A stretch of 64,000 nucleotides of DNA from an uncultured Clostridium sp. Lineage in GTDB: Bacteria > Bacillota > Clostridia > Lachnospirales > Lachnospiraceae. The DNA is taken from contig CAMNRM010000019.1 of NCBI GenBank assembly GCA_946553025.1, positions 1-64,000 on the forward strand. The letters run 5' to 3'. The notes under the pieces were generated by a model. It did no database searches and had not been told where the DNA came from. It saw only the letters and a list, made by a program, of their open reading frames with translations. Every line of letters starts with the position of its first letter. The stretch's first letter is position 1. The position numbers and the translations under genes were made by a program. This document shows positions 60,874-64,000 of this stretch, piece by piece.

Positions 60874-62328
60874 TTATCCGGCCACTGCCTGGTTTAAAGC
60901 ATCACAAAACGATTGATACCATTCTTCAAAAGCTTCCTCTGTAATATACGGGGCACATGCTTCCTCTAAGCTTTTTCCCTGCGCTAAAGCCGCCGTTACC
61001 GCCGCCCGATCCTCGGTAATTTTATCGGCAAGATGATATTCCAGAACCTTTCTCGCCGCTGAACCGTTGGAAAAGCTTTTATTGGTGTATAAGGTCATAT
61101 TATCCATTTTCTCAAAAATCGTGGTAAGACAGTCATAGGTTTTGGGTGCCACCTCAAGCTGATTCGTTTCAATCACCTGATCAAGCCTCTCGGCATTATT
61201 TGCCTCCTTTAACACCGGCAGATAGCCGGAAACACAGCCAAACTGCAGGTTATTATCCGCCTCGGTAAACCATTTTAAAAATTCCACGGCTGCGTATTCA
61301 TGCTTCTCATCCGACTTGCTGACCACCATGCCTGCACCCTGCTGAACGGCGTAGGATTCTCCCCCCTCCATCATCGGAGCCGCCATCACCATATATTCAA
61401 TCGGATAACTCGAAGCATCCAGTTCAACCTGATTAGGAAAATACATCGCCGAAGAGGTAGAACCTGTGTAGGCAAGCAAATCCCCTGTTTTTACATCATC
61501 CGAGCGGAAAGAACCATAGGCTCCAAAATAGCCTTTAACCATGGGTATATAATAATTTTCCCAAAGACGGTGCAGTTTTTCCTTCGGTGTATTTAATGTT
61601 ACCTGTCCGTTTTCTACCTGAAAAATCTCCACACCCATCTGCCGCATACCAATAATAAAATAATTAGCCACAGCATCTCTTCCGTAAAATGCCTTGCCAT
61701 CTCCGGCTACATCCGGTGTCGCAGCATCCGTCCATTCATAATAAGCCTTTGCCACATCCGCCACACCCTCTATCGTCTGCAGATCCTCTAAGGAAAATCC
61801 CGTTTCTGCAGCAAAAACTTCCCAGTCCGTTTTATTGATCATCATAATTTCCGTGGACTTTGCCGTAGGAAAGATCCGCAGTGTTCCGTCTGCAGCAATA
61901 CAGCCCTCTTTAATGTAAGAATCCACATATTTTTCTAATTCTTTCTCATCAAGATATTCCGATAAATTGGCCAGTGCACCTGCCTGTTCCACTTCATAGG
62001 CTGTATCTGCATAGGAAGAGAAAATATCCGGCATGGCGTCTGCCCCAACCTTTCCGCTGATTGAATCCCTTACTGCCGTTTCCAAATCAGAAACCGAACC
62101 CTGGCTGTAGCTCTCCACAAAAATGCCCTTTTCCCGCCCTACCGTGCTGTTAAATTCCTCAACCAGCGTATCAAAAGCTACCTGCTGTGAACCATTATAA
62201 TAATGCCATATCGTCAGAGAAACCGGATTTTTTGCATCCAATGGATTTTTCCCTGCACAGCCAGTCAGACAGACGGCAAATGCCGCAGCCATACCTGCGT
62301 GAACTACCCATTTTTTTCTATTTTTCAT
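60874..62328 (-). CDS. family 1 extracellular solute-binding lipoprotein
   Basis: A 484-aa binding protein. The signal peptide ends in lipobox LTGC (Cys24). LTIWHYYNGSQQVAFDTLVEEFN is the family 1 (sugar/oligosaccharide) start pattern, with AVEFLKWFTEADNN near the C-terminal lobe. No ABC permease or ATPase genes are adjacent; instead a hybrid kinase follows, so it may act as a sensor ligand carrier. AAAGGATAACATC precedes ATG. It has its own promoter at 62374-62402. Confidence 0.92.
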   Translation of the reverse strand: MKNRKKWVVHAGMAAAFAVCLTGCAGKNPLDAKNPVSLTIWHYYNGSQQVAFDTLVEEFNSTVGREKGIFVESYSQGSVSDLETAVRDSISGKVGADAMPDIFSSYADTAYEVEQAGALANLSEYLDEKELEKYVDSYIKEGCIAADGTLRIFPTAKSTEIMMINKTDWEVFAAETGFSLEDLQTIEGVADVAKAYYEWTDAATPDVAGDGKAFYGRDAVANYFIIGMRQMGVEIFQVENGQVTLNTPKEKLHRLWENYYIPMVKGYFGAYGSFRSDDVKTGDLLAYTGSTSSAMYFPNQVELDASSYPIEYMVMAAPMMEGGESYAVQQGAGMVVSKSDEKHEYAAVEFLKWFTEADNNLQFGCVSGYLPVLKEANNAERLDQVIETNQLEVAPKTYDCLTTIFEKMDNMTLYTNKSFSNGSAARKVLEYHLADKITEDRAAVTAALAQGKSLEEACAPYITEEAFEEWYQSFCDALNQAVAG

Positions 62329-62373
62329 GATGTTATCCTTTCTTTATCTTATTTTTATCCTCTCTTACTGTAC

Positions 62374-62402
62374 ATTTTATCCTAAACTATGCAAATAGAC
62401 AA
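62374..62402 (-). promoter_or_regulatory. promoter of the binding protein-hybrid kinase operon
   Basis: On the minus strand TTGTCT (62397-62402) lies 17 bases before TAAAAT (62374-62379), with a leader of about 40 bases. Confidence 0.72.
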
Positions 62403-62417
62403 GATGAAAAATAACAG

Positions 62418-62476
62418 AAAAAAGCCGGATATTCGTTACTGTTCACATGTTCACAGCAACGGACATTCTCCGGCTT
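62418..62476 (-). repeat. 55-nt hairpin with the 26-bp palindrome at its core and a leftward T run
   Basis: AAGCCGGA / TCCGGCTT arms (62422-62429, 62469-62476) extend the palindrome GTTACTGTTCACATGTTCACAGCAAC (62435-62460) into one long stem. On the minus strand it is followed by TTTTTTCTG, so it could stop leftward transcription. No leftward gene ends here. The rest of the 281-base gap to the response regulator shows no clear promoter. Confidence 0.7.
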
Positions 62477-62609
62477 AAAACGTTTCAAATTTTTTTATTA
62501 CATTCATTCCCACACAGCGCTCACATCCTCCTCTCTTGTTTTCAGGTCTTCCCAAAATCCGTCAATGGTGGTAAAATAAACAAACTTATATAAAAAAGGA
62601 AATAAAAAC

Positions 62610-63296
62610 ATGAGCAGAATCTTACTTCTGGAAGATGATTTAAGCCTGGTAAACGGGCTGTCTTTTGCTTTTAAAAAATGGGGCTTTTCACTGGATGCTG
62701 CAAGGACGCTGCTGGAGGCAAAACATTTGTGGGAGGATAAAAAATACGACCTTCTGGTTTTGGATGTGACGCTGCCTGACGGTTCCGGTTTTGCGTTCTG
62801 CAAAAAAGTCCGGCAGGTTTCCAAGGTGCCCATTATCTTTCTAACGGCTTCCGACGAGGAAACGAGCATTATTATGGGGCTGGATATGGGCGGCGATGAC
62901 TATATCACAAAACCCTTTAAGCTGGGTGTTTTAGAATCAAGAATTAACGCCCTTCTTCGTCGGACAAAGGATTTCGGGGCGGCGGACACGGAACTTATGT
63001 CAAACAATATACGCATATGCCTGCTTAAAGGACAGGCGTTCAAAAACGGGGAACTTCTGGATTTAACAGCAGCAGAATACCGGCTTTTATGCCTTTTTAT
63101 GCAAAATCCTGGTGTGGTGCTGTCCAGGGAACAGATTTTGGAAAAGCTGTGGGACTGCGAAGGCAGCTTTATCGACAGCAGCTCGCTCACCGTCTACATG
63201 CGCAGGCTGCGAATGAAAGTTGAGGATAATCCGGGTAAGCCCCGGATGCTTCTGACCATCCGGGGCATGGGCTACAAATGGAACGTAACGGGGTAA
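62610..63296 (+). CDS. OmpR-family response regulator
   Basis: A 228-aa regulator with a receiver domain (LLEDDLSLVNGL; phospho-acceptor Asp52 in LVLDVTLPDG; DDYITKPFKL) and a winged helix (LDLTAAEYRLLCLFM, SSLTVYMRRLRMKVED). It resembles regulators paired with short intramembrane-type kinases that control antibiotic-peptide ABC pumps, but none is visible before the window ends. AAAAAGGAAATAAAAAC precedes ATG. Confidence 0.93.
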   Translation: MSRILLLEDDLSLVNGLSFAFKKWGFSLDAARTLLEAKHLWEDKKYDLLVLDVTLPDGSGFAFCKKVRQVSKVPIIFLTASDEETSIIMGLDMGGDDYITKPFKLGVLESRINALLRRTKDFGAADTELMSNNIRICLLKGQAFKNGELLDLTAAEYRLLCLFMQNPGVVLSREQILEKLWDCEGSFIDSSSLTVYMRRLRMKVEDNPGKPRMLLTIRGMGYKWNVTG

Positions 63297-63302
63297 GGCT
63301 TT

Positions 63303-64000
63303 ATGAAACTATTTAAGATCCTGGCAAACCGGGACATCCGGCGGCTTTTCCTTCGGATCTCTCTTATTATGGCGCTGTTTTTGCTGCTGTCGGAGTTTTG
63401 CTTCCTGCTTCTTTACCAGAGGTTTTCCCTGTGGATTTTACTGCTTACCCTGGCTGCGGCAATCGCTTTGTGGACTTCCTGCTGCCGGTACTTTATCCGT
63501 CAAAACAGAGTTATGGAATGTGCGGTGTCCCAGATCGATTCCTTTCTTGCCGGGGATGAGAATGCCCGCATTGCATGTGACGAAGAAGGGGAACTGTATC
63601 GGCTGTTCCACGGCATAAATTCGCTGGCAACGGTATTAAATACCCACGCCGCAAACGAACTGCGGGAAAAGGAGTTTTTGAAAAATACCATATCCGATAT
63701 TTCCCATCAGCTTAAAACGCCGCTGGCAGCTCTGAATATTTATAACGGCCTGATGCAGGAGGAGGCAAAAGATTCGCCCGCCATAGAAGAATTTGCCGCG
63801 CTGTCGGAGCAGGAACTTGACCGGATTGAAACACTGGTACAAAACCTGTTGAAAATCGCAAAACTGGATGCCGGTTCGATTTCGTTTGAAAAGGCTTCGG
63901 AAAATCTGGCAGAGATGATGCGGGACGCCCGGCTGCATTTTTCCTACCGGGCAAAACAGGAACAGAAACAAATCATTCTGTCCGGTTCCGAACACATTTC
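63303..64000 (+). CDS. sensor histidine kinase, 3' end beyond the window
   Basis: An open frame of 232 codons running off the right edge, beginning six bases after the regulator stop. Two transmembrane helices (about 17-38 and 43-60) with almost no extracellular loop are followed by a HAMP-like linker and a HisKA domain with SDISHQLKTPLAAL (His135). The HATPase domain is cut off. The GTAAGG before ATG is a weak ribosome site, consistent with coupling to the regulator. The tiny loop suggests sensing within the membrane or through a partner transporter. Confidence 0.9.
   Translation, partial: MKLFKILANRDIRRLFLRISLIMALFLLLSEFCFLLLYQRFSLWILLLTLAAAIALWTSCCRYFIRQNRVMECAVSQIDSFLAGDENARIACDEEGELYRLFHGINSLATVLNTHAANELREKEFLKNTISDISHQLKTPLAALNIYNGLMQEEAKDSPAIEEFAALSEQELDRIETLVQNLLKIAKLDAGSISFEKASENLAEMMRDARLHFSYRAKQEQKQIILSGSEHI

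Noticed and set aside
60874-62328. A full sugar ABC transporter operon
   Set aside because: Only the binding protein is present; the downstream gene is a hybrid kinase and no permease or ATPase gene is in the window.

Overview
The window reads as a chromosomal segment of a low-to-moderate GC anaerobic Firmicute, most likely a Lachnospiraceae-type gut Clostridium. This placement is an inference from gene content: MecA, a V-type ATPase operon, a small 2[4Fe-4S] ferredoxin beside a DUF1858 protein, a DUF2508 protein, a T-box leader, sigma-A type promoters, and a Gram-positive Tad (Flp) pilus locus without a secretin. No rRNA, CRISPR array, transposase or phage gene was seen.

Layout. 1-5.2 kb: start of a leftward gene at the edge, mecA, DUF1858 protein, ferredoxin, class I glutamine-amidotransferase-like hydrolase, a MerR-type regulator with an Asn-rich hexapeptide array, and murG. 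5.2-6.9 kb (leftward): ECF-type sigma factor, HIT protein, rhomboid protease. 6.9-17.9 kb (leftward, one strong promoter at 17909-17937): a complete Tad/Flp pilus operon, in transcription order prepilin peptidase, TadZ, TadA, TadB, an unusual TadC, a 58-aa Flp pilin, a DUF5702 protein, a TadE-like protein with zinc-type Cys motifs, a second prepilin peptidase, another TadE-like protein, and an FHA protein. 18-22.1 kb: ArsR regulator, DUF2508 protein, GH13 glucosidase and glycogen branching enzyme. 22.2-27.2 kb (leftward): an NlpC/P60 wall hydrolase and a two-component system. 27.6-33.3 kb: a 1725-aa DUF4132 protein and a small partner, flanked by inverted copies of a 63-bp repeat. 33.4-35.2 kb: two identical tRNA-Lys(CTT) genes with separate promoters, thioredoxin, a 47-aa ORF and trmB. 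35.4-45.1 kb: an SH3-domain membrane protein and the nine-gene V-ATPase operon. 45.3-52.6 kb: a DUF1461-like membrane protein, a D,D-carboxypeptidase, a KdpD/KdpE-like pair and a TRAP transporter (DctPQM). 52.7-54.9 kb: a DEDDh exonuclease and a CAP-domain secreted protein. 54.9-62.4 kb (leftward): TrpB2 under a Trp T-box, then a sugar-type binding lipoprotein followed by a very large hybrid histidine kinase. 62.6-64 kb: a response regulator and its histidine kinase, cut by the window edge.

Functional themes are cell envelope work (MurG, D,D-carboxypeptidase, NlpC/P60, pilus), ion and nutrient exchange (V-ATPase, TRAP), and sensing (four two-component modules).

The most notable unexplained structure is a family of dispersed non-coding repeats. 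A 26-bp palindrome built on GTTACTGTTCAC / GTGAACAGTAAC occurs intact or as half sites at six or more intergenic places. It forms the ends of a 132-bp MITE-like element and brackets the DUF4132 partner gene. A separate 157-bp element with long inverted ends sits inside the Tad operon. Several genes have 15- or 18-bp tandem arrays, one of which repeats a Shine-Dalgarno/ATG unit. No wholly new defence or biosynthetic system is obvious. The best candidates for something undescribed are the repeat-flanked DUF4132 module, the palindrome family, and the modified Tad pilus.
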